From NCBI RefSeq assembly GCF_015840915.1, contig NZ_CP060398.1, forward strand, positions 1,054,001-1,118,000: a stretch of DNA of 64,000 nucleotides, given 5' to 3'. This DNA is from Synechococcus sp. CBW1002 (GTDB lineage: Bacteria > Cyanobacteriota > Cyanobacteriia > PCC-6307 > Cyanobiaceae). A program made the position numbers and the translations under genes. Below the pieces are notes generated by a model, which worked only from the letters and a program-made list of their open reading frames with translations, ran no database searches and was not told the DNA's origin. Shown piece by piece: positions 8,115 through 16,450 of this stretch (positions within the stretch are counted from its first letter, which is position 1; each line of letters begins with the position of its first letter).

Positions 8115-9828
8115 GTACCCGTTCAGGAGTCGGGACAGCTCGCAACGAACATCGGGCTTGCTGAACCCTTGACGGTGGCTTGATTCCTGGTTGCATCTCA
8201 GTAAGAGACTCCTTGCGATGACCACCCCACCGGCCGGGATTTCAGAAGCCGATTGGGCCGCCACCCCGGTGGGAGTGAAGGCTGGATTTCTTGAGCTGGT
8301 CAGTCAGTGCCAGAGGCAGCAACAGGAGATCGAGCAGCTCCGCATCCAGCTCACCGCCCTGGCGACCGAACTGGCCCATCTGCGCGAGCGGATCGGCCGC
8401 AGCTCCCGCAATTCTTCCAAGCCTCCCTCCAGTGATGGCCAGGGGTTTAAGCCGCCCGAACGACGCAAGGGCAGTGGCCGCAAGCGCGGCGGCCAGCCGG
8501 GCCATCCCGGATCTGGGCCGGAGCTGCTGCCGATCGAGCGGGTGGATGAGGTGGTCGAGCACCACCCCCAGGCCTGCCGCCGCTGCGGCACGTTGCTACA
8601 GGGTCAGGATCCCGAGCCCTTGAGGCACCAGGTGATCGAGATTCCACCGATCACGCCTCTGGTGATCGAGCACCGGCTGCACCGCCTGGTCTGCCCCTGC
8701 TGTACCACCAGCACCTGTGCCTCGTTACCGGCGGAGGTGGAAGTAAGCCATTACGGTCCCCGGCTCAGTGCTCTGGTGGGTCTGCTGGGTAGTGCCTTCC
8801 CGTTGAGTTTCAGCAAGACCCAGGCGCTGCTGGATCAGCTGCTGGGGGTACAGATCAGCCGGGGAGCGATGGCCACTATCCGCCAGCGCTTGAGTGCAGC
8901 ACTGGAGCAGCCCATGCAGGAGGCCCTTGCGTTTGCCCGTCAGCAGTCGGTGGTCTATGTCGATGAAACCGGTGCCCCCACCGGTAATGCCGATGGGGGC
9001 AACCCCGATGGCCGGCGCGGCTGGGAGTGGGTCATGGTGACCGCCATGGGGGTGACAGTGTTCTTGCAGAGCCTGAGCCGCTCGGCTGCCGCCGCGATCG
9101 ACCTGCTCGGGAATGCCTTTGGCGGAATTGTGGTGAGCGATCGCTTCTCCGCCTACAACCATCTCCCGCTGGAGCAGCGCCAGCTGTGCTGGGCGCACGT
9201 GATCCGCGATCTCACCGCCATCGCTGACCGTCAGGGCGCCAGCGGTGAGATTGGAGCGGAGCTGCTGGGCCTGCAGCAGCAGCTGTTTGCCCAGTGGCAC
9301 CGCTACAAAGACGGAACGATCGACTGGTCCACGTTGCAGCAGGGCTGTCGGCCGATCCGCCAGGCGTTTGTGGGCACGCTGCAGCGGGTTGTGGAGCTGG
9401 GCTGCCAGCGCGGCGAGCGAACGCCGTGGGCCAAGACGGTGCGTACCTGCCATCAGTTGCTGCAAGTGAGCGATGGCCTCTGGACCTTCCTGGAGATTGA
9501 AGGGATCGAGCCCACCAACAACGCAGCCGAGCGTGCCCTGCGCCATTCGGTGATTCAGCGCAAGATCAGCCATGGCGTCCAATCCCGCCAGGGTGCAATC
9601 TGCCGCAGCAGGTTGCTCACGGTCACCACCAGCCTGCGGCAACAGGGCCGTGATATCTGGCAGTTCCTGGAGCAGGCCTTGATCGCCCATCATCGCGGCG
9701 GTGAGATGCCATCGCTGTTGCCGAATCCCTGAGCCGGCCGTCATCGATCGTGGTGTCTGTGGTTGCTCGTTGATCAACGATCAGGGGTGGAATGCTGCGC
9801 TGCTGCGTCACGGCCCCTGAACGGATAC
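8115..9828 (+). mobile_element. IS66-family element, copy A (single-ORF, ISBst12-like)
   Basis: 1,714 bp bounded by inverted ends: left GTACCCGTTCAGGAGTCG, right (complement) GTATCCGTTCAGGGGCCG. An exact 8-bp target duplication flanks it. It carries one transposase gene and no tnpA/tnpB accessory genes. It interrupts the solute-binding-protein gene. From 8345 to 9763 it matches copy B (12030-13448) with only three substitutions, while the outer parts differ much more. Confidence 0.95.
8218..9732 (+). CDS. IS66-family transposase (copy A)
   Basis: About 504 residues from ATG 8218; an in-frame TTG at 8191 would add nine residues. Family marks are an N-terminal Gln/Leu-rich coiled segment, SSRNSSKPPSSDG, a basic GSGRKRGGQPGHPG linker, a zinc-binding region (CRRCGTLL and CPCC) at about residues 120-165, and the DDE core with YVDETGAP, VVSDRFSAY and a late NNAAERALR block. 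The frame is intact and looks active. Confidence 0.95.
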   Translation: MTTPPAGISEADWAATPVGVKAGFLELVSQCQRQQQEIEQLRIQLTALATELAHLRERIGRSSRNSSKPPSSDGQGFKPPERRKGSGRKRGGQPGHPGSGPELLPIERVDEVVEHHPQACRRCGTLLQGQDPEPLRHQVIEIPPITPLVIEHRLHRLVCPCCTTSTCASLPAEVEVSHYGPRLSALVGLLGSAFPLSFSKTQALLDQLLGVQISRGAMATIRQRLSAALEQPMQEALAFARQQSVVYVDETGAPTGNADGGNPDGRRGWEWVMVTAMGVTVFLQSLSRSAAAAIDLLGNAFGGIVVSDRFSAYNHLPLEQRQLCWAHVIRDLTAIADRQGASGEIGAELLGLQQQLFAQWHRYKDGTIDWSTLQQGCRPIRQAFVGTLQRVVELGCQRGERTPWAKTVRTCHQLLQVSDGLWTFLEIEGIEPTNNAAERALRHSVIQRKISHGVQSRQGAICRSRLLTVTTSLRQQGRDIWQFLEQALIAHHRGGEMPSLLPNP

Positions 9829-9836
9829 GAATTTTT
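9829..9836 (+). repeat. Right target-site duplication of IS66 copy A
   Basis: GAATTTTT directly after the right inverted end at 9828, identical to 8107-8114. Confidence 0.93.
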
Positions 9837-10695
9837 TCCTCTGGCCCATGAACTGGGGCTGGACCGGCGCCATGGGCTCTCCCTCAACCTGAAGAGCTAC
9901 GCCAATCCCCAGGACATCGTGCACGCCTACTTACGCGGAGATCTTCAGCTGGCCCAGCTGACCACCGTGGAGGCCGTGGACCTCTGCAACCGGGTTCCGA
10001 AACGGTGCCCGGTGGTGGTGCTGGTGCTGGACGAGTCCCGTGGGGGGGATCAGGTAGTGGTGAAACGCTCCCTTGACTCCATTGCCCAGCTCCGCTCCCT
10101 GCCGGTGGCCATCACTCCGTCCACCTTGGGCCCGTTTGTTCTGAGCCGAGCCCTGGCCCGTCACGATCTCACACTGGATGATGTCGAGCTGAGTCCCATG
10201 CCCCTGGAGGCGATGCCGGATGCTCTAGTCCGTGGTGATGTGGCTGCCGCTGCCATGTTCCCGCCCTTTTCGGATCAGGCCATCGCCACCGGCAAGGTCC
10301 GCCCGCTGTTCACCAGCCGCGAGATTCCAGGCGAGATCTTCGATATTCTTGTCGTGGATCCTGACTTCCTGGCCAGCCGTCGACGAGATCTGGTCCGCCT
10401 GCTGCGTGTCTGGCAGGACGCCCACAATGAGGCTGATGAGCGGCCCCACCCGGCTATCGCCATCATGGCCCGGCATGAAGGTGTGACAGAGAAGGCTTTC
10501 CGTGACTCTCTCAAAGGCCTGGTGTTCCTGTCCCTCACCGAACAACAGCCACTGTTCGCCCCAGACGGAATTCTTGAGCGTAACCTCAGGATATTGCGGG
10601 AGGTTCAGGCTTACCTGAACCTGCTTCCCGCCGATGCACCCTTGCCGCCGGTCGACAACTCGATCATTCAGGAGGCTCTCAGCAGCGAAGTTTAG
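9829..10695 (+). pseudogene. ABC-type solute-binding protein, 3' fragment after IS66
   Basis: Resumes the binding-protein frame with EFFPLAHELGLDRRHGL and continues without a further break to the stop at 10695. Blocks such as LRGDLQLAQLTTVEA, LPVAITPSTLGPFVL and VRGDVAAAAMFPPFSDQA fit the two-lobed NMT1/THI5-like or SsuA-like fold. No permease or ATPase gene is adjacent. It ends six bases before the stop of the convergent diguanylate cyclase gene. No other damage than the IS is seen, so the loss looks recent. Confidence 0.85.
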
Positions 10696-10701
10696 CTGTT
10701 A

Positions 10702-11820
10702 TCAGCGCAGGGGAACAGAGCTGTCCTGCGCATCTTCGGTCTTCAATTCCACGGAAACATCGGCAGACGGCTCAGCAACGGTCACGCCATGACGGCCCAG
10801 ACGCCCCTTGCGGACATACAGGGCCTGGTCGGCTCGTTCCATCAGCAGGCTTGCTGATTCATCGCGCTGCGGGATGGCGCAGGCAACACCGATGCTGGCG
10901 GTGACCCACCCGACCACGGGGCTCGAGCCATGGACGAGCGCCATGGCGTCCAGGGCAGCGAGGATATCGTGGGCCAGCTTGGTGGCTTCAGCCAGTGGGG
11001 TTTCAGGCAGTAACACCGCAAATTCCTCACCTCCGATCCGACACACCAGGTCAGAGCTGCGCCGGGCCTGGCTGCGGATGACGTCGGCGACGGTCCTCAA
11101 GCAGGCGTCCCCCTGCACATGTCCGTAGAGATCGTTGTAGAGCTTGAAGTGATCCACATCCAGCAACAGCAGGCTCAACGGTTGTCCACTGCGGAGACCT
11201 CGTCTCCATTCCTCGCTCAGTCCCTCATCAAAGCTGCGGCGGTTGCCGACAGCTGTGAGGCCATCGGTGCTGGCCAGGGATTTCAACTGTGCCGTGAGTT
11301 CCTGTCCTTCTGTCACCAACTTCAAGAAGCTGCGCATCAGGCTGCCGATCTCCATGGGGGCATTCTTGATTGTGGAGCTCTGGAGGGCGGTGTTCACATC
11401 TTCCCCAGGAGTCTTCATCAGCTGCTCGAGTTGCAACAATGGCTTCAGAATCCGATCCGAGGTTCGCCAGGCAAACAGCAGGCCCACAAGCCAACCCAGC
11501 GCCAGTCCTGACAACCAGAAGGCAAAGCCAGTCCTCAGCGCCTGATTCTCCTTTCGCTTGAGTGTGTCGCGCTGGTCGTCGAGTTTGCGCTGCAACGTCG
11601 ACAACTCTTCCCCGTGGCGCCGGATGGCGGTGATGGCCGGGTCACTCAGCATCGTTTCCAGAACAGCGGACGACACCGGCTGTTGTCTGGCCTGGGCGGA
11701 TCGGACCTCTGCTGCCGTTCTCTCCAGGTTGCGCAACACCTGAACCGAGAGCAGGCGGATGGCTTCCAGTTCCCGATGGAAAGCGGGATCAGTTGAGGCC
11801 ATGACCAAGGAAGCCAGCTG
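10702..11820 (-). pseudogene. Membrane diguanylate cyclase (GGDEF), 3' fragment cut by IS66
   Basis: Contains a second transmembrane segment (FAFWLSGLALGWLVGLLFAW), a short linker and a complete GGDEF domain. The active-site loop reads CRIGGEEFAVLLPE. An inhibitory RxxD site (RSSD) lies five residues before the GGEEF signature, so product feedback is expected. DVDHFKLYND and DACLRTVADVI are typical cyclase blocks. The 5' part lies beyond IS66 copy B at 13516-13831. Rejoined, the frame reads through LDEQLASLVMASTDPAF. Confidence 0.87.
11814..11820 (+). repeat. Left target-site duplication of IS66 copy B
   Basis: CCAGCTG immediately before the element, repeated at 13516-13522. The eighth base differs (G11813 against C13515 or T13523, depending on how the end is placed). 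Confidence 0.85.
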
Positions 11821-13515
11821 GTAAGCATTCAGGGGTCGGGACAGCACGCGGCGAACATCGTCTCTGCTGAACCCTTGACGGCGTCCTGATTCCCGTTTGC
11901 ATCTCAGGCAGAGACTGCTTGAGATGGGCGCCCCTCCTGCTGGCATTTCCGAGGTGGACTGGTTGTCGTGGCCAGCTGGTGCCAGGGAGTTCATTCTGGC
12001 TCAACAGGAGGAGATGGTGCAGCTCCGCGTCCAGCTCACCGCCCTGGCGACCGAACTGGCCCATCTGCGCGAGCGGATCGGCCGCAGCTCCCGCAATTCT
12101 TCCAAGCCTCCCTCCAGTGATGGCCAGGGGTTTAGGCCGCCCGAACGACGCAAGGGCAGTGGCCGCAAGCGCGGCGGCCAGCCGGGCCATCCCGGATCTG
12201 GGCCGGAGCTGCTGCCGATCGAGCGGGTGGATGAGGTGGTCGAGCACCACCCCCAGGCCTGCCGCCGCTGCGGCACGTTGCTACAGGGTCAGGATCCCGA
12301 GCCCTTGAGGCACCAGGTGATCGAGATTCCACCGATCACGCCTCTGGTGATCGAGCACCGGCTGCACCGCCTGGTCTGCCCCTGCTGTTCCACCAGCACC
12401 TGTGCCTCGTTACCGGCGGAGGTGGAAGTAAGCCATTACGGTCCCCGGCTCAGTGCTCTGGTGGGTCTGCTGGGTAGTGCCTTCCCGTTGAGTTTCAGCA
12501 AGACCCAGGCGCTGCTGGATCAGCTGCTGGGGGTACAGATCAGCCGGGGAGCGATGGCCACTATCCGCCAGCGCTTGAGTGCAGCACTGGAGCAGCCCAT
12601 GCAGGAGGCCCTTGCGTTTGCCCGTCAGCAGTCGGTGGTCTATGTCGATGAAACCGGTGCCCCCACCGGTAATGCCGATGGGGGCAACCCCGATGGCCGG
12701 CGCGGCTGGGAGTGGGTCATGGTGACCGCCATGGGGGTGACAGTGTTCTTGCAGAGCCTGAGCCGCTCGGCTGCCGCCGCGATCGACCTGCTCGGGAATG
12801 CCTTTGGCGGAATTGTGGTGAGCGATCGCTTCTCCGCCTACAACCATCTCCCGCTGGAGCAGCGCCAGCTGTGCTGGGCGCACGTGATCCGCGATCTCAC
12901 TGCCATCGCTGACCGTCAGGGCGCCAGCGGTGAGATTGGAGCGGAGCTGCTGGGCCTGCAGCAGCAGCTGTTTGCCCAGTGGCACCGCTACAAAGACGGA
13001 ACGATCGACTGGTCCACGTTGCAGCAGGGCTGTCGGCCGATCCGCCAGGCGTTTGTGGGCACGCTGCAGCGGGTTGTGGAGCTGGGCTGCCAGCGCGGCG
13101 AGCGAACGCCGTGGGCCAAGACGGTGCGTACCTGCCATCAGTTGCTGCAAGTGAGCGATGGCCTCTGGACCTTCCTGGAGATTGAAGGGATCGAGCCCAC
13201 CAACAACGCAGCCGAGCGTGCCCTGCGCCATTCGGTGATTCAGCGCAAGATCAGCCATGGCGTCCAATCCCGCCAGGGTGCAATCTGCCGCAGCAGGTTG
13301 CTCACGGTCACCACCAGCCTGCGGCAACAGGGCCGTGATATCTGGCAGTTCCTGGAGCAGGCCTTGATCGCCCATCATCGCGGCGGTGAGATGCCATCGC
13401 TGTTGCCGAATCCCTGAGCCGGCCGTCATCGATCGTGGTGTCTGTGGTCGCTTGGTGATCAGCGATCAAGGGCGGTGAATGCTGCGCGGCTGCGTCACGG
13501 CCCCTGAACGGATAC
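11821..13515 (+). mobile_element. IS66-family element, copy B (single-ORF)
   Basis: 1,695 bp with left end GTAAGCATTCAGGGGTCG and right end (complement) GTATCCGTTCAGGGGCCG. It has a single intact transposase gene and a 7-bp flanking repeat. It sits inside the diguanylate cyclase gene. The left ~210 bp differ from copy A, including length differences; the core is nearly identical. Confidence 0.95.
11924..13417 (+). CDS. IS66-family transposase (copy B)
   Basis: About 497 residues from ATG 11924, with an in-frame TTG at 11897 as alternative. From the block LTALATELAHLRERIG onward the protein differs from copy A at two positions only: an Arg for Lys after SSDGQGF, and Ser for Thr in the CPCC region. 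The first ~35-45 residues differ strongly (VDWLSWPAGAREFILAQQEE here). All catalytic blocks are intact. Confidence 0.95.
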   Translation: MGAPPAGISEVDWLSWPAGAREFILAQQEEMVQLRVQLTALATELAHLRERIGRSSRNSSKPPSSDGQGFRPPERRKGSGRKRGGQPGHPGSGPELLPIERVDEVVEHHPQACRRCGTLLQGQDPEPLRHQVIEIPPITPLVIEHRLHRLVCPCCSTSTCASLPAEVEVSHYGPRLSALVGLLGSAFPLSFSKTQALLDQLLGVQISRGAMATIRQRLSAALEQPMQEALAFARQQSVVYVDETGAPTGNADGGNPDGRRGWEWVMVTAMGVTVFLQSLSRSAAAAIDLLGNAFGGIVVSDRFSAYNHLPLEQRQLCWAHVIRDLTAIADRQGASGEIGAELLGLQQQLFAQWHRYKDGTIDWSTLQQGCRPIRQAFVGTLQRVVELGCQRGERTPWAKTVRTCHQLLQVSDGLWTFLEIEGIEPTNNAAERALRHSVIQRKISHGVQSRQGAICRSRLLTVTTSLRQQGRDIWQFLEQALIAHHRGGEMPSLLPNP

Positions 13516-13522
13516 CCAGCTG
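13516..13522 (+). repeat. Right target-site duplication of IS66 copy B
   Basis: CCAGCTG immediately after the right inverted end at 13515, matching 11814-11820. Confidence 0.85.
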
Positions 13523-13831
13523 TTCGTCCAGTGAAGCGCTGAAACCCCTGAGGCCCTCAATGTCGCGATCCAGCTGGTTGATCAGCTCAGCAGGGGGGCC
13601 TGGCAGTAAGTATTGGCCCATGTGGGGCACAGCCTGCAGCAGGTTGAAGCTGAGGTGGGTGAGACTGTCGGATTGAAACGCGACCCGACTGGCCTGGACC
13701 GAGATCCGATGGCTGGTCCAGGAACTCAGGGCCCAGCCCCCCATCGCGGCTACGGTGACGATCGCCAAGGTGGTTGTCTGGATCGCAAACAGTCGCCGAC
13801 GAAGTCCCACACCCCATGGCGTCTTTGTCAT
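13516..13831 (-). pseudogene. Membrane diguanylate cyclase, 5' fragment
   Basis: Starts at ATG 13831 with a basic head, then a transmembrane segment (TTTLAIVTVAAMGGWALSSW) and the beginning of a periplasmic sensor region (SLTHLSFNLLQAVPHMGQYL). It is broken at SLDEQ by IS66 copy B; the remainder is at 10702-11820. The two-transmembrane layout with a periplasmic helical sensor before GGDEF indicates a signal-responsive cyclase. Its ATG overlaps the stop of the RecD-like remnant in an ATGA. Confidence 0.85.
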
Positions 13832-14345
13832 AGGATCTTAAGACGTATTCGACGCTCCGGCAGATTGAGCGTCGTCCGGCCAGCTGGGAGCCAGGACTGA
13901 ATGATCGCGGCGTCACGGGACCAGCCTGGTGTAGCGCTGCGATCCAGGTGATTCATCACAGTCATCGCCAGCACTTTCGTCTGGCTCAACAGCACCACCA
14001 GCTGCTTTCCGCGTGTGATGCCGGTGAACACCAGGTTGCGCTGCAGCACGGCGTACTCCTACGGCAGCAAGGGAATCACCACCGCCAGGTCTTCACTTCC
14101 CTGACCTTATGAATCGTGCAGGGATAGGCCGGCAGCCGATTGTCGAGTTCACCCCAACCATCGATCACCGCACGCCCGTAAAAAAAGCACGGTCTGTTTG
14201 CTGTTGTCGGCATGCAACGCATCCATGGTGCCCACAACTCCGCTGAACATATCCCTATCGTCGTTGTTGACATCTCCACCACCTTGTCGCCGGCGGCAAA
14301 GCGCCAGCAGCAGGTCGAACTCCAGCAGCCGCTTCGGTGCCCGCT
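13828..14345 (-). pseudogene. RecD-like (RecD2-type) DNA helicase, frameshifted C-terminal remnant
   Basis: Pieces of the helicase C-terminus appear in order but in different minus-strand frames. NNDDRDMFSGVVGTMDA corresponds to the NNYDRDVFNGDxG motif. WGELDNRLPAYPCTIHK corresponds to the late helicase motif ending in a SIHKSQG-like block. LQRNLVFTGITRGKQLVVLL is the final motif. The SQGSE-PAVVIP segment expected between the last two is lost or out of frame. The N-terminal ATPase half is absent. A dead gene with several indels. Confidence 0.72.
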
Positions 14346-14426
14346 CGCCATGGTGGGTTCGATGCTCGTCGATCCCCCCGGCGCCGAATCAAAGTGCCCG
14401 GACTTGAAGCCGTCCCCCTCGGCAGC

Positions 14427-15152
14427 GTGACGATCAGCAGCCGCCTCGACAACGGTCCGGTCCAGGATCCGCGGCTCAAGCCGAGCCTCAGTGTGATCAT
14501 CCCACTGCTGAATGAGGCCCGTGCTGCCCGGCAGTTCGGCGCGGCGTGGCAAGCGATGGCAGCCAGCGGCGCTGAGGTGCTGCTGGTCGATGGCGGCAGC
14601 GAAGACGGCACACTCGTGCTGATTCAGCAGCTCGGCCTCCAGGTCGTTGCGGCAGAGCGGGGCCGGGGCCGGCAGCTGCAGGCGGGAGCCGAGCGCTCCA
14701 GCGGCGAGATCCTGCTCTTCCTGCACGCCGATACGCAGCTGCCCGCCGATGGCCTGGAGCTGGTGCGCCGCAGCCTGCAAGGCCCCCGCTGCTGGGGCCG
14801 GTTCGATGTGCGCATCGACGGGCAGCAACGGATGCTGGCGGTGGTGGCCTGGGCCATGAACCTGCGCTCCCGCCTCAGTGGCATCGCCACCGGCGATCAG
14901 GCCATGTTCATGACCCGCGAGGCTTACCGGCAGAGCGGCGGGTTCAGGCCGCAGCCGCTGATGGAAGACGTGGATCTCTCAGCCCGGCTGAAGGTCCTCG
15001 CCCCACCCGTCTGCCTCAAAGCCCGGGTGACGACCTCAGGCCGGCGCTGGGAGCGGAACGGCGTCGTTCGCACGATCCTGCTGATGTGGAGCCTGCGGCT
15101 GGCCTATCGGGTTGGGGTGCCGGCCTCGACCCTGGCCCGGCTGTATCGCTGA
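14427..15152 (+). CDS. TIGR04283 family arsenosugar biosynthesis glycosyltransferase
   Basis: GT2-type glycosyltransferase of about 241 residues. SVIIPLLNEA is the strand-1 block, VDGGSEDGT the donor-binding acidic loop, HADTQLP the metal-binding DxD-like site, and GDQAMFMTREAYRQSGGF and MEDVDLS the acceptor-side blocks. This layout, beside arsM and arsS, identifies TIGR04283. GTG 14427 is preferred; ATG 14337 would extend the gene into the helicase remnant without adding conserved sequence. It converges with arsM 34 bp away. Confidence 0.85.
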   Translation: MTISSRLDNGPVQDPRLKPSLSVIIPLLNEARAARQFGAAWQAMAASGAEVLLVDGGSEDGTLVLIQQLGLQVVAAERGRGRQLQAGAERSSGEILLFLHADTQLPADGLELVRRSLQGPRCWGRFDVRIDGQQRMLAVVAWAMNLRSRLSGIATGDQAMFMTREAYRQSGGFRPQPLMEDVDLSARLKVLAPPVCLKARVTTSGRRWERNGVVRTILLMWSLRLAYRVGVPASTLARLYR

Positions 15153-15186
15153 GGATTGATCTCAGGCCCGGGCTCGACGCCTCGGT

Positions 15187-16260
15187 TCAGCAACAGGCGC
15201 TGCCCGTTGAGGCAGAGGTGAAGGGCAGGGCTCCGCCGCAGCCGGGAAACAGGCCGTAATGGTGGCTGAAGTCGCCGATGAAGCTGAAATGGGGCGCCAG
15301 GCGACTCTCGGCAAGCATGCGGTAAGTGTTGCCACACACCGGAAACACCCGGCCCGTCTCGATGGCGTGGTGCTGATCGAAGCGCAGCAGATGGGGGTAG
15401 GCCGGAATCGTGCCGCGATAGATCACCGCCTGGCCGTGATCTTCACAGGCATCCTCCAAGCCATCGATCCGGAACAGGCGATAGGTAGCGGAGAAAAAGC
15501 GGATCTCTCCGGTCTTGGCGGCCAGGTCAGGGTCGGTGATCGCCAGGGGACGATCCGCCACCAGCCGTGGATCCAGGAAGCCGGCCTGTTGAGCCAGCCG
15601 CCGGAAATCGTTCCAGTAGAGGGCGCCGCTGAGGCACTCGCCGTAGAGCACCGGATCCTGGCGCAGGGCCTCAGGGATGCGCCGGTCTGCATACACATCG
15701 GCGAAGTAGAACTCCCCGCCAGGCTTGAGCAGCTGCCGCACCCCCTGCAACACCTCCAGCTTGTCGGTGGAGAGATTCACCACACAGTTGGAGATGACCA
15801 GATCGAAACTGGCGGGCTCCAGATGGAGCTGATCCAGCTGCTCGATGATGCCGGCGACAAAGCGCACATTCGCGTAGCCGAACTGCTCGGCGTGGTACTC
15901 GCGGTGCCGGTTGGCGACGGCCAGCTGCTCGGGCGTCATGTCGACGCCCACCACCTCACCGCTGGGGCCCACCAGCTGGGCGAGAAGGTAGGCATCCCGG
16001 CCGCTGCCGCAGCCCAGGTCCAGCACCCGGGCCCCCTCCAGCAGGGGTGGCGCCACCAGGCCGCAGCCGTAGTAGCGCGACAGCACCTCGGGGTGGAGGC
16101 GCGCCAGCAGGGGCCTGAGCTCCGGCGGCACGGCGGTGGCATCACAGCAGGCCGTGGTGCGCAGGTCGTCGCTGCTGGTGAGGGTGGAGCCGTAGTACTG
16201 CCGCACCACGCTGGTGAGTTCAGCGGCGCCACTGGAGCAGGTGGAGGGATCGGCGGTCAT
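15187..16260 (-). CDS. arsM: Arsenite S-adenosylmethionine methyltransferase ArsM (arsenosugar type)
   Basis: Transfers methyl groups from SAM to trivalent arsenic, giving mono- and dimethylated forms that can be detoxified or built into arsenosugars. It has 357 residues. The SAM site VLDLGCGSGRDAYL is at 79-92. Candidate As(III)-binding cysteines are the CC pair at 38-39 and those in ISNCVVNL and YGECLSGALY, in the usual ArsM order. A longer C-terminal half (TYRLFRIDGLEDACEDHGQ...) ends in CC. Start ATG 16260. Divergent from the DUF2064 gene across a 190-bp intergenic region. Confidence 0.93.
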   Translation of the reverse strand: MTADPSTCSSGAAELTSVVRQYYGSTLTSSDDLRTTACCDATAVPPELRPLLARLHPEVLSRYYGCGLVAPPLLEGARVLDLGCGSGRDAYLLAQLVGPSGEVVGVDMTPEQLAVANRHREYHAEQFGYANVRFVAGIIEQLDQLHLEPASFDLVISNCVVNLSTDKLEVLQGVRQLLKPGGEFYFADVYADRRIPEALRQDPVLYGECLSGALYWNDFRRLAQQAGFLDPRLVADRPLAITDPDLAAKTGEIRFFSATYRLFRIDGLEDACEDHGQAVIYRGTIPAYPHLLRFDQHHAIETGRVFPVCGNTYRMLAESRLAPHFSFIGDFSHHYGLFPGCGGALPFTSASTGSACC

Positions 16261-16450
16261 GGGGTCTCAGGGGAGCGGCGCAGGGCGCACAGGGGTCAGG
16301 CCTGTTGCAGGCGCTGACCACCGGCGGAAGGACTTCACTCTGGATCAGGGGTTCGACGACTGTGGCGCCACTCCGGAACCGCTCGCCCACTGCCATCTCC
16401 CACTGCCAGGGTTGGCGGCAGCCCGCCGGGTCCCCCCGCCGATCACCGCC

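Noticed and set aside
8725-9777. A 350-codon minus-strand frame inside IS66 copy A (and its twin at 12410-13429)
   Set aside because: Antisense shadow of the transposase; composition is Gln/Gly/His-rich without domains.
14351-14380. TTCGATGCTCG followed by a C-run, resembling the tRNA 3' end at 5425-5446 and a possible island att site
   Set aside because: Only about ten bases of T-loop-like similarity with mismatches and an insertion; it lies within the helicase remnant and is no better than chance.
14337-14427. Longer start (ATG 14337) for the TIGR04283 glycosyltransferase
   Set aside because: The added residues are Arg-rich, unconserved in character and overlap the helicase remnant.
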